From Thiotrichaceae bacterium (GTDB lineage: Bacteria; Pseudomonadota; Gammaproteobacteria; Beggiatoales; Beggiatoaceae), in assembly GCA_011391085.1 (NCBI GenBank), contig JAABRD010000044.1, positions 1 through 44,211 of the forward strand: 44,211 bases of DNA, read 5' to 3'. Numbering within the stretch: position 1 is the stretch's first letter; each line of letters begins with the position of its first letter. Below the pieces are notes generated by a model that was given only the letters and a program-made list of their open reading frames with translations, was not told the DNA's origin and made no database searches. Positions 8,234 through 16,248 of this stretch are shown here, piece by piece. The position numbers were made by a program, and so were the translations under genes.

Positions 8234-10999
8234 CTATTTTAGAGTAACCGTCACAGGGGTTGGAGTCTGTTGTTGGTTAGGCGGAGTTGCCATATCTTCC
8301 GCTACCACATAGACTTCATAGTTGCCCGTCGTGAGACCTTCAACTTTTTTCACCGCATCAGTTTTGGGCGTGTCTATCAAAAAGTTACCGTTTTTCACAA
8401 CCTGTTTACCTTGGGTACCCGTTCCTGCCTTGACTTCTGTTGAAGTGGGTGCCGGTTCGCCTTTAGCCACTACCACATAATAGACCGTGGCCTTCTCATT
8501 TGCCTGAACGACCAACTCAAAACCCGTGGCCGTAATTTTTGCAACCTTAGGGAAATCGGTTTCAAAGGTTGGGGCAACCGTGTCACTTGTGGATGGTTGA
8601 GAAGCTGCCGTTGGGACAGTTAATTTGGTAGTTGCTGTCTGTAAATTAGCAGCACTATCTTCGGCCACCACATAAACCTCATACTCGTTACCAGCCATGA
8701 GACCTTCAATTTTTTCCACTTTGTCAGTCTTAGGTGTGTCGATTTGAAAGTGGCCACTCTTTATGGCTGACTTACCTTGATTACCGGAACCTGCTTTAAC
8801 CTCTTCTGGAGAAGGTGCCGGTTCGTCCTTAGTTACCATCACGTAATAAACGGTGGCCGGTTCGTCGGTCTGAACCACCAACTCAAAACCCGTGGCCGTA
8901 ATTTCTGCAACCTTAGGAAACTCAGTTTCAAAGGTTGGGGCAACCGTGTCACTCGTGTCACTTGTGGATGGTTGAGAAGCCGCCGTTGGGACAGTTAATT
9001 TGGTAGTTGCTGTCTGTAAATTAGCAGCACTATCTTCGGCCACCACATAGACCTCATACTCGTTACCAACCGTGAGACCTTCAATCTTTTCCACTTTGTC
9101 AGTCTTAGGCGTGTCGATTTGAAGGTGGCCACTCTTTATGGCTGACTTACCTTGATTACCGGAACCTGCTTTAACCTCTTCTGGAGAAGGAGCCGGTTCG
9201 TCCTTAGTTACCATCACGTAATAAACGGTGGCCGGTTCGTTTGTCTGAACGACCAACTCAAAACCCGTAGTCGTGATTGTTGCAACTTTAGGAAATCCAG
9301 TTTCAAAGGTTGGGGCTTTGGTATCTGTCACTGTTGGCGATAGTGGTTGTGACTGGGCACCTTCCGTTTTAATGGACAGTTTGGAAACGGTCTTTTGTAA
9401 GTGGGGTGGAGTTGCCATATCTTCGGTAACCACGTAAACCTCATATTCAGTGTCCGCGGTGAGGCCGTCAACCTTTTCAATTTTGTCGACATGGGAGGCG
9501 TCTATCGTGGTATGGCCACTTTTCACCGCCGCTGTCCCCGCGGGGCCAGTACCTGCCTTAACGTCTTCTGAAGTTGGAACTGGTCCTCCCTTGGTCATCA
9601 CCAGGTAGTAAACTGTGGCCTGGTTGTCTTGAGGCACTCGCAACTCAAAACCCGTCGAAGTGACTTTGCTGATCTGGGGTGGCACCGTGACAAAGGGTGG
9701 TTTCAATTCGGTGATATTATCCAGATTCACCCAAAATACAAATTCTCCTGGACGAGAGGGAAGTGCAAACTGGCAAAGGTTCACCTGGTAAACCGTATGG
9801 TCAGTTGTCGTCACTGCTGGTATTTGAAGAAGACCGGAATTGCTGTCATAGAAAGTGTCCGATCCATTTGCTAATGGCTGGCCCCCACAGGCAGTTTTGA
9901 AAGTCTCGTCAATTCCGTCTTTGAAAGGTATTGCACAGGCTGTAGGATTGTCCTGACAAAGTTTCTTGTCAGCTGCGGCAAGAGTGTCGTCTATCGCCGT
10001 TATTTGACAAGATGTAGGATTGGTTTGACATTCCTGCTTGCCCTGTTTAACACCTTCCTCTTTAGCCTGGGCGATGTCACCCACGACGATTCCGCAAGAG
10101 GCAGGATTGGTTTGACATTCCTGCTTACCCTGTTTAACACCTTCCTCTTTGGCCTGGGTGGTGTCACCCACGACGATTCCGCAAGAAGCAGGGCTGGCTT
10201 GACATTCCTGCCTACCTTGTTTAATGCCGTCCTCTTTGGCCCGATTCGTGTCACCTACGACTATTCCACAAGAGGCGGGACTGGCTTGACATTCCTGCTT
10301 ACCTTGTTTAACACCTTCCTCTTTAGCCTGGTTCGTGTCACCCACGACGATTCCGCAAGAAGCAGGATTGGTTTGACACTCCTGCTTGCCCTGTTTAACA
10401 CCTTCCTCTTTGGCCTGGGCGGTGTCACCCACGACGATTCCGCAAGAAGCAGGATTGGTTTGACAGTCCTGCTTACCCTGTTTAACACCTTCCTCTTTGG
10501 CCTGGGCAGTGTCACCCACGACGATTCCACAAGAGGCAGGACTGGTTTGACACTCCTGCTTACCCTGTTTAACACCTTCTTCTTTGGCCTGGGTGGTGTC
10601 ACCCACGACGATTCCACAAGAGGCAGGACTGGTTTGGCATTCCTGCTTACCCTGTTTAACACCTTCCTCTTTAGCCTGGGCGGTGTCACCCACGACGATT
10701 CCACAAGAGGCAGGACTGGTTTGACACTCCTGCTTACCCTGTTTAACACCTTCCTCTTTGGCCTGGGCGGTGTCACCCACAATGATTCCACAAGAGTCGG
10801 GATTGGTTTGACACTCCTGCTTACCCTGTTTAATACCCTCCTCTCTAGCCTGATTAGGGTCTGGAATGTTACACGCAGACGGGTTTTCCTGACAGAGTTT
10901 TATACCAGGTTCATAAATATCTGCCAGGACCGGTAAACTTAGACCGGTTGACACGACCAACACGGAAAGTTTGCAGATGTTCTTCTTGACTAATTTCAT
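8234..10999 (-). CDS. Secreted modular protein: 29-residue Cys-pair tandem repeats plus four FN3-like domains
   Basis: 921 residues from the ATG at 10999, chosen because GAGGAG lies upstream and a signal peptide follows directly (hydrophobic core VLVVSTGLSLPVLA). Residues 71-331 are nine tandem 29-residue units, with a divergent one before and a fragment after. Each unit has the pattern CQTNPASC (CX6C) joined by an Ala-Lys-Glu-Glu-Gly-Val-Lys-Gln-Gly helix. A linker of about 120 residues follows, then four FN3-like beta-sandwich domains of about 100 residues (strand motifs TGFELVV, ATVYYVMVTK, YEVYVVAED). The cysteine pairs suggest stapled repeats in an oxidising compartment. Likely exported to the periplasm or surface; binding partner unknown. 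It sits mid-cluster between DUF4384-like genes and the barrel gene. Confidence 0.8.
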   Translation of the reverse strand: MKLVKKNICKLSVLVVSTGLSLPVLADIYEPGIKLCQENPSACNIPDPNQAREEGIKQGKQECQTNPDSCGIIVGDTAQAKEEGVKQGKQECQTSPASCGIVVGDTAQAKEEGVKQGKQECQTSPASCGIVVGDTTQAKEEGVKQGKQECQTSPASCGIVVGDTAQAKEEGVKQGKQDCQTNPASCGIVVGDTAQAKEEGVKQGKQECQTNPASCGIVVGDTNQAKEEGVKQGKQECQASPASCGIVVGDTNRAKEDGIKQGRQECQASPASCGIVVGDTTQAKEEGVKQGKQECQTNPASCGIVVGDIAQAKEEGVKQGKQECQTNPTSCQITAIDDTLAAADKKLCQDNPTACAIPFKDGIDETFKTACGGQPLANGSDTFYDSNSGLLQIPAVTTTDHTVYQVNLCQFALPSRPGEFVFWVNLDNITELKPPFVTVPPQISKVTSTGFELRVPQDNQATVYYLVMTKGGPVPTSEDVKAGTGPAGTAAVKSGHTTIDASHVDKIEKVDGLTADTEYEVYVVTEDMATPPHLQKTVSKLSIKTEGAQSQPLSPTVTDTKAPTFETGFPKVATITTTGFELVVQTNEPATVYYVMVTKDEPAPSPEEVKAGSGNQGKSAIKSGHLQIDTPKTDKVEKIEGLTVGNEYEVYVVAEDSAANLQTATTKLTVPTAASQPSTSDTSDTVAPTFETEFPKVAEITATGFELVVQTDEPATVYYVMVTKDEPAPSPEEVKAGSGNQGKSAIKSGHFQIDTPKTDKVEKIEGLMAGNEYEVYVVAEDSAANLQTATTKLTVPTAASQPSTSDTVAPTFETDFPKVAKITATGFELVVQANEKATVYYVVVAKGEPAPTSTEVKAGTGTQGKQVVKNGNFLIDTPKTDAVKKVEGLTTGNYEVYVVAEDMATPPNQQQTPTPVTVTLK
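10007..10789 (-). repeat. Nine 87-bp in-frame tandem repeats
   Basis: Units of exactly 87 bp (29 codons), for example CGACGATTCC recurring at 10084 and 10171. Differences are mainly at the two residues after GDT and at the Thr/Ala and Asn/Ser positions of the CX6C loop. Copy number probably changes by slippage or recombination. Confidence 0.9.
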
Positions 11000-11119
11000 A
11001 CGAAAGTTCTCCTCATAAACCATCATTTAGGTAGTAAGGCAGAGTTCAGATTTCATTTGCCGTATTGACATACCAATCCAAACTCTACCCTTTCATGCTA
11101 CACGTTGCCATCGGTCTGT

Positions 11120-11779
11120 TCACTCATGGCGGAAGGTACGGCTAAAGATACAGGCGCCCTCACATGTTACCGCCTTGGTGCCGCCACTGTCTGGCACGTT
11201 CTCAATCACAGGTCCTTTCGATCTTTTTTTGCCCTCCAGAAGACCTTCATTCAATGCAATATCTTCTCCCTTAGAATGCCAGTGTTGATATGTCGCTTTC
11301 AGGTCATTTAGGGGAGTTGCCGAGGCAAGAAAATGAATCGTTTCTGGCCCCTTGGTATTATCCAGTTTCAGAATCTGAGTCTGTCTAGGAAAATAGTAAT
11401 CCTGACCGGCTTGAACATAGTGGTCAAAATCAGCCATTTGAATGAGATCAAACATCTTTTGACTACTGTCAAACTGGAGAATATAAACGTAGCAGTTTTG
11501 AGAGGGTGTAAATTTAAACTTGTAGCGTTCACCAGAACGTAGCGTGTCTCCCTCTTCAATGGCTTCTCCACTTTCGTCACGAAAGAGACGAACTTTAAAT
11601 TCAACTGGAGTGGAACCGGCAGACTGAATTGCCTTGGTGGCGGCTTCAGCGACATTCTCTATTATTGGTCCCTTGTCTCTACCGCCACCACCGGGGTTAG
11701 CCACACATCCCTGTACCAAAACCGACAGAAGAACAACTTGTATCACCTTTTTGCCAAGGGTACGTTTTGAGTATTTCAT
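11120..11779 (-). CDS. Lipoprotein with one DUF4384-like domain
   Basis: 219 residues. The N-terminal signal ends in a lipobox (LVQGC, Cys25). Residues about 60-165 match the DUF4384 pattern as I know it: EGDTLRSGERYKFKFTPS, then CYVYILQFDSS, then a strand ending IHFLAS. DUF4384 is frequently found C-terminal to caspase domains in bacteria; here it is a separate gene in the same cluster as a caspase. Its ATG overlaps the upstream gene's stop by 4 bases (ATGA), so the two are translationally coupled. A good GGAGG lies upstream of the start. Confidence 0.75.
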   Translation of the reverse strand: MKYSKRTLGKKVIQVVLLSVLVQGCVANPGGGGRDKGPIIENVAEAATKAIQSAGSTPVEFKVRLFRDESGEAIEEGDTLRSGERYKFKFTPSQNCYVYILQFDSSQKMFDLIQMADFDHYVQAGQDYYFPRQTQILKLDNTKGPETIHFLASATPLNDLKATYQHWHSKGEDIALNEGLLEGKKRSKGPVIENVPDSGGTKAVTCEGACIFSRTFRHE

Positions 11780-13581
11780 GGTTTAACCTCCTTTGGTAAG
11801 GATTTTTGACTTCCCTCGCTGGTCTGTGACCCATCAGAGGGGGTTGATTTATCTTGCGTGGTCTTAGCAAGATGTTCAAAAGTTATGCTGTTGATACAGT
11901 TAGGGCATAACTTGAGAGAACCATCGGTAACCTCTACTTTGGTTCTCTTATTAAATTCTTCCAGAAGGCTGTCTTGCAGAGTTTTCACGGCAACTGTGTC
12001 TCCTTTTTCCTGGGCCTGTCGCATGGTTTCAAACTGATTTTCCAACCCTATATTGGGTTGGCTACATGCCAGAAAATAAAGAGTCTCTGCCCCCGCAAAT
12101 TCATCGAGTTTCAACACTTGAGTTTGGTTGGGAAAGGTGTACTCCTCGCCAGCCTTCACTTGGCGGTCAAATTCTCCTGACATCGCAATGAGGTCAAATA
12201 ATTTTGAACTGCTATCAAGTTGGTAAAGATAGAGGTAACTATCTTCCGTGGGGGTGAACTTGATTTTGTAGGAATCACCTGAATGTAACTGACTGTTTTG
12301 AGTCAGTGGTTGCGAGTCACCCTTGCCCCCATTGGGACGGTAGAAATGACTTAACTTAAACTCCAGAGGTTTCTGTGCTTCTGTTCCAGGACAGCAATAG
12401 GCGGAACATTCAGACACTGGGATGTTGCTACATCCACTGGAAAGTATGACAGGAAGTGTCACGAGAGAAATATCTCTCCATATTTGTTTGTGGTTCATGG
12501 TTTCCTGACGGGCTAGTGATTGAAAAGTTTTAACATTGACACAGTTTGAACAATCCTCTAAGTAGTCTTTAACCAACTGTGCCTTGTCACCTATGTTATT
12601 TAGGTTAGTATGGGGTTGCCTAAAAGCCAGAAAATACAGGGTGGTAGTACCCATCTTCTCCGCCGGGATAAAAATGGCTTTTTCACATGATGGTAGCGTA
12701 TAAGTCACCCCAGCGTTAACGTCGTGGTTAACCTTTGACTCATTAACCAAATCAAGCAGTTTCCCGTTGCTGCTATCAAGCAAATAAATGTACACATAAC
12801 CATTCTCACGAGGAGTAAATTGAACCTTGTAGTACCCTTGAGAAAACGATTTACTGTCCTCCATGAGTGGTTGAAAAGTGGTTTCTCTATCAGAAGCATA
12901 CAAATACTCCACTTGAACTTCTGGTGTTCTTTCCCGATGTTGAAAGGTCAAGACAGGCACACTGGACAATTGGTGTTCTCGTATAAACTTGATTAATTCA
13001 GGTTGGGAACCCTCTTTTTCATTTTTGTCTAACAACAGTTCCAGGTCCTTGTTAGACTCGTAAAACGCTAAAAAATAGAACTGTTCAGTACCAAGAGTAT
13101 TGTCAAGTTTAAATATACGGTCCTTATTCAGTGAACAAAAATCTGTTTCCACTTTGGTACGTACAGGATTAACATCTCCATTTCCGCCCGCTGATGGAAA
13201 CAGACGAAAAACTTGTTCATTATTGGTAACTTGAAACACATAAACATAGCTTTCGTTCACGGTCTGAATAATTCCATTTGACCAACTCTCTTCATACTTT
13301 GGAGTAAAACAAACTGTGTAATAGTCACCAGAATACAATGTGTCACCCTCTTTGATAGATTTAAACTTATCTTGTTCTTCCTTAGATTTAGAGTGACCAT
13401 ATTGATATTTGACCTCAAAAGAGGGCATTTTTACGACACATGGACATATTTTTTCGCCCCATGGAACCAAATTAAAATCGAGAGAAATACACTGGTTCCA
13501 ACTGTAGCCGACGAGAGTGATACCGCCAACCAAAAATGGAGTTAGAATTTTACCCCAATGTTCTTTTAAAAATTTCGTCAT
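11776..13581 (-). CDS. Three-domain DUF4384-like protein, apparent fusion of two envelope genes
   Basis: 601 residues from the ATG at 13581, chosen for its AGGAAACC ribosome-binding site and because a membrane segment follows (FLVGGITLVGYSW, about residues 15-27). Three DUF4384-like domains lie near residues 50-195, 215-340 and 390-520, each with a GDxYxxxFTP-type strand, a YVYxxxxDSS strand and a LYFLAF-type strand. At residue 362 there is an internal Met with its own AGGAAACC site, followed by a complete lipoprotein signal ending LSSGCS. The ORF therefore looks like an anchored two-domain protein joined to a one-domain lipoprotein by loss of a stop codon. First gene of the minus-strand cluster, overlapping the next gene by 4 bases. 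Confidence 0.75.
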   Translation of the reverse strand: MTKFLKEHWGKILTPFLVGGITLVGYSWNQCISLDFNLVPWGEKICPCVVKMPSFEVKYQYGHSKSKEEQDKFKSIKEGDTLYSGDYYTVCFTPKYEESWSNGIIQTVNESYVYVFQVTNNEQVFRLFPSAGGNGDVNPVRTKVETDFCSLNKDRIFKLDNTLGTEQFYFLAFYESNKDLELLLDKNEKEGSQPELIKFIREHQLSSVPVLTFQHRERTPEVQVEYLYASDRETTFQPLMEDSKSFSQGYYKVQFTPRENGYVYIYLLDSSNGKLLDLVNESKVNHDVNAGVTYTLPSCEKAIFIPAEKMGTTTLYFLAFRQPHTNLNNIGDKAQLVKDYLEDCSNCVNVKTFQSLARQETMNHKQIWRDISLVTLPVILSSGCSNIPVSECSAYCCPGTEAQKPLEFKLSHFYRPNGGKGDSQPLTQNSQLHSGDSYKIKFTPTEDSYLYLYQLDSSSKLFDLIAMSGEFDRQVKAGEEYTFPNQTQVLKLDEFAGAETLYFLACSQPNIGLENQFETMRQAQEKGDTVAVKTLQDSLLEEFNKRTKVEVTDGSLKLCPNCINSITFEHLAKTTQDKSTPSDGSQTSEGSQKSLPKEVKP

Positions 13582-13979
13582 GAGGTTTCCTTTTCTTTTT
13601 TGAGAATGAATAGCAAATTCGGGAATGAATGTGGACAAAAATTGATGTTTATATGTGAATTCGCATCACACTTTAGTGCAAGCCATACGGGCCAAACAAC
13701 GACTTGCATAAAAAACTTTAATTGCACGTTATAATATATTGTCCATTTTTTTTTTGCAAGATTTTTTGCAGAAAAAAAATTTGTAAATTTTTTTTTACTT
13801 GTTATTCATTTGGTTATGATAAGTGGCTAGATTTTGGTCATTTTGGTCACGACATGTGTACATAATTATTTACTTATCACAACCATAAACTTATATAAAT
13901 AAATTTATTAGCGTGAACGAAACCATCATGAGGCTTAACCATGCCTTCCGAACCACCCAATGACAATATCGCGTAGTTA
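13582..13979. other. AT-rich intergenic region, no gene seen
   Basis: Very AT-rich, with long T and A runs around 13745-13795. It lies upstream of the minus-strand envelope cluster and so should hold its promoter, but I could not settle on a convincing -35/-10 pair. No reading frame looks coding. Confidence 0.5.
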
Positions 13980-14010
13980 GAAACCGAGTTTTTGGAAAAA
14001 ACTCGGTTTC
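13980..14010. repeat. 31-bp perfect palindrome
   Basis: Arms GAAACCGAGTTTTT and complement. It is the intergenic counterpart of the palindrome embedded in the PKS gene at 4179-4209. A half copy (AGAAACCGAGTT) is near 35827. Confidence 0.75.
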
Positions 14011-14084
14011 TTTTCCTCCTTTACTTTTCGGTTTGAATTACTTTACTCTCCTATAGTCCATTTGATTCCCTCCTCACCCCAAAC

Positions 14085-14205
14085 TCAACTCATTTCCCGC
14101 CCCTTCAACCTCTCACAAATCTGTTCAAATTCAAATTTTTCCGTCAACTGATGAATATAACGGGCAAAGGTAGCCACCTTCTCATCCGCTTGCCCATTTT
14201 GCCAA
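14085..14205 (-). pseudogene. C-terminal fragment of an unidentified gene
   Basis: About 35 codons open on the minus strand, ending in a TGA at 14085, with a natural amphipathic composition (FARYIHQLTEKFEFEQICER). It has no start and runs directly into the PKS remnant at about 14190. I do not recognise the family. It may simply be an open stretch. Confidence 0.3.
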
Positions 14206-14520
14206 GACTCATACGACGACTAAACCGCAATCTCAATCAACGGCCGGTGAGTTTCTCCAGAAGTTGAAACAAGCCCCTGCCAAGGACAGTCATCATTTGT
14301 TGACCCAGTTTGTGAGTGACACGGTACAACTTTGCCAGTCAGTTTGCTGTTCAATTATCCAACACTTGGAGACGTGGTGGGGTATTTGGAACGGGAGGTG
14401 GTCAAAGTAGAGGAGGTTGTGGAAGAGGCGGTAGCGGAGGAGAAGTCATTTGAATTTTTGGATGAGTTAAGTCAGGCGGAGTTGGAGGAGTTGATAAATC
14501 GGGAGTTGGAGAACGGATAG
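14190..14520 (+). pseudogene. PKS 3'-end remnant with the ACP core deleted
   Basis: Closely matches positions about 5417-5864 of the PKS gene: the post-KR linker, then the acidic tail ending in the same codons (INRELENG). A deletion of roughly 118 bases corresponding to 5557-5674 removes the phosphopantetheine serine and shifts the frame. What survives is a linker and a possible 62-residue docking-tail ORF at 14332-14520. It is either the end of a lost second PKS module or a decayed duplication of the first. Confidence 0.85.
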
Positions 14521-14983
14521 CGGAAAAGGTCATATACTTTGTGTGCAACACCTCTGTTCAGGTGTGAATGGCGACAGACTTGACGGGGCTGGTCGTCTCG
14601 TTCCCACGCAGGCGCGTGGGAACGAGATAAACCTCCGAGGTCTTTAGACTCTCTGCGGTTTGGGCTACCCTTACGACCAGCCTGTTCTCAGTTATCACCC
14701 ACATTGCATCACTACCTCTTTGCATCACTACTTCTTTAGCCAGTAGGAAAACCAGCGGAACCGGAGACTGCCGCCGTCTGTCAAGTAAGCTGGACAACGT
14801 GTTTATCATTGCCCACCGCTTTGCCACTTCACTCTAGTACAGCGGATTAAGGGGACACACAAATAATGCAACTGGCCTTATCCGCTTATCCCCAAAATCC
14901 GTTGTACTCTAGCTTTTCCTAATTCGTAGTGATCGACTTAAATGCTAGTTAAAACTCTAAATAATCAATAGTGTTAGAACAAT
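14521..14983. other. Repeat-filled spacer between PKS remnant and PIN pseudogene
   Basis: Holds a 30-bp palindrome at 14597-14626 (CTCGTTCCCACGC arm, also at 36056-36085) and a solo MITE end near 14694-14715 (CACCCACATTGCATCACTAC). A small inverted-repeat element is at 14836-14908. A minus-strand open frame of 89 codons crosses these repeats and is not believable as a gene. Confidence 0.55.
14836..14908. mobile_element. Small inverted-repeat element (73 bp)
   Basis: Ends AGTACAGCGGATTAAGGGGA and, in reverse complement, AGTACAACGGATTTTGGGGA. The right-hand end resembles the AGTACAACGGATTT segment found in the three promoter-bearing cassettes at 24.6, 25.5 and 26.6 kb. Confidence 0.5.
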
Positions 14984-15786
14984 ATGATGAAACCCAGTGT
15001 CTATCTTGAAACCAGTTTTATCAGTTACTTGACAGGCCCCTTGAGTCAAAGTATGCTGGTGGCTACTCATCAGCACATTACGCGAGAATGATGGAAAAGT
15101 CACCGCTTGGCGTTTGAGTTGTTCATCTCGCCGTGGGTGATTGAAGAAGTCAGTCAAGGCAATGTCACTCAGTCAGTTAAACGATTGGCCATCATCAAGG
15201 AGATTACCCCGTTGGTATCCAGTCGCGAGGTAGTTGAGTTGGAGAATGCTTTTCTACAGGCGCAAGTTGTGCCTAGCAAAGCGGCTGATGACGCCTATCA
15301 CGTTGCGATAGCCACCGTTCATCAAATGAACTATCTGTTAACTTGGAATTGCGGTAGTGTTGCAGAGGTAATGGTAGTGCTTAAATAAAGAAGAAAGAAA
15401 ATGTTGGAGTAGAGGCTTTAGCCGGTGACTTTTCCCCTGCGTTTAAGTTGGTGCCAACCCCCACCGGCTAAAGCCTCCACTCCAGCATATCCGAGTGGTT
15501 TACTATTACCACTGTAACACTACCCACTTTGGTAGTGTTGCAAAGGTAATGGTTATGGGTTTTGGAGTACGGAATCAATTCCGTACTCCAACGGAATTAA
15601 TTCCGTACTCCAACGGAATCAATTCCGTACTCCAAAACCGCTATACCATTACTTGTACAACACTACCGGAATTGCAAGCATATTGCAAATACTCAAGTTC
15701 AACCCAAGTTACGCCAAATCAGCTTGAAACGAGGATACGAACTGCCTATCTTCTGTACCCCTTATGAATTATTGCCGGAGAACTAA
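14984..15786 (+). pseudogene. PIN-domain (VapC-like) toxin, broken by a nonsense codon and a MITE
   Basis: Reading from ATG 14984 gives the typical PIN start (KPSVYLETSFISYLT, acidic Glu). The frame meets TGA at 15089-15091 where the family normally has Trp-Trp after an Arg-Glu. It continues through KAADDAYHVAIATVHQ and LLTWNC, where a 315-bp insertion (15353-15667) flanked by GGAATTGC interrupts it. After the insertion it resumes KHIANTQVQ and ends CTPYELLPEN with TAA at 15784. Removing the insertion and one copy of GGAATTGC restores the family's usual C-terminus exactly. The gene is dead twice over. The partner antitoxin follows immediately. Confidence 0.85.
15353..15667. mobile_element. 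MITE insertion in the PIN gene, with 8-bp target duplication
   Basis: Starts GGTAGTGTTGCAGAGGTAAT and ends in the reverse complement of GGTAGTGTTGTACAAGTAAT. It is bounded by GGAATTGC at 15345-15352 and 15668-15675. Internally it is composite: a first unit to about 15524 contains the tagaggctttagccgg palindrome (15402-15487). A second unit, 15531-15667, has its own GGTAGTGTTGCAAAGG end and three 22-bp tandem units, and matches the element at 42236-42743. It encodes no transposase. Confidence 0.85.
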
Positions 15787-15788
15787 TT

Positions 15789-15995
15789 ATGTGGAAAGAC
15801 CCCATTGTGGAAAAGATTCATCGTTATCGTGAAGCCCATGCCAAGAAATTTAACTATGACGTATGGGCTATTTATGAGGACATGAAAATCAAATAGAAAC
15901 AGCAGGAATTGGAACGCTGGCGTTTTGTCTCGCGTTGTGCGACGGATAGGAAAGCGAAGGAAGAGTCGTCGGAGGAGGTGAATCAAGTGAGATAA
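15789..15995 (+). pseudogene. Antitoxin partner of the PIN pseudogene, with premature stop
   Basis: Begins 2 bases after the PIN stop (MWKDPIVEKIHRYREAHAKK), matching small antitoxin-like proteins that usually follow this PIN type. An in-frame TAG at 15894 ends it after 35 residues. The frame then stays open for 32 codons with the expected continuation (QQELERWRFVSR) and stops at 15993-15995. Both partners have therefore lost function by point mutation. Confidence 0.7.
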
Positions 15996-16010
15996 ATCAT
16001 CACGGTCACC

Positions 16011-16217
16011 AAACCTGACAGGTCGCAGAGCACCTGTCAGGTTTAAATGCAGGAATGCCGGAAAGAGGACTGGCAGTCCTTAAAGGACTGCCAATCCTTG
16101 TCCATCACCCACATTGCATCACTACCAAGTAGCGGTGGACTAGAGGCTTTAGCCGGTGGGGGACAGAACTTGATTCAATCACCTGGAACAGCCACCGGCT
16201 AAAGCCTCTAGTCCACC
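16011..16217. repeat. Three different intergenic palindromes in a row
   Basis: 16011-16044 is AAACCTGACAGGT paired with its complement (family also at 35841 and 40300). 16067-16098 is GGACTGGCAGTCC paired with GGACTGCCAATCC (family at 40347). 16134-16217 is GGTGGACTAGAGGCTTTAGC with its complement (family at 30.53 and 19.08 kb). A solo MITE end, CACCCACATTGCATCACTAC, lies between at about 16107-16126. Confidence 0.75.
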
Positions 16218-16248
16218 GGCGTTTGGATTTTTGGGAGGTCTTCGTTCT

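Noticed and set aside
10004-10936. 310-residue plus-strand open frame opposite the Cys-repeat gene
   Set aside because: It is an antisense shadow kept open by the 87-bp period and codon bias of the repeat; the minus-strand protein has a signal peptide, ribosome-binding site and conserved domains.
14558-14827. 89-residue minus-strand ORF
   Set aside because: It crosses a palindrome and solo MITE ends and has no family resemblance or start signal.
15089-15091. Possible recoding of TGA as Trp in the PIN gene
   Set aside because: Other genes in the window use TGA as a normal stop (for example the VapC antitoxin and the DUF4384 lipoprotein), the neighbouring antitoxin has a TAG, and the PIN gene is also interrupted by a MITE, so decay explains it.
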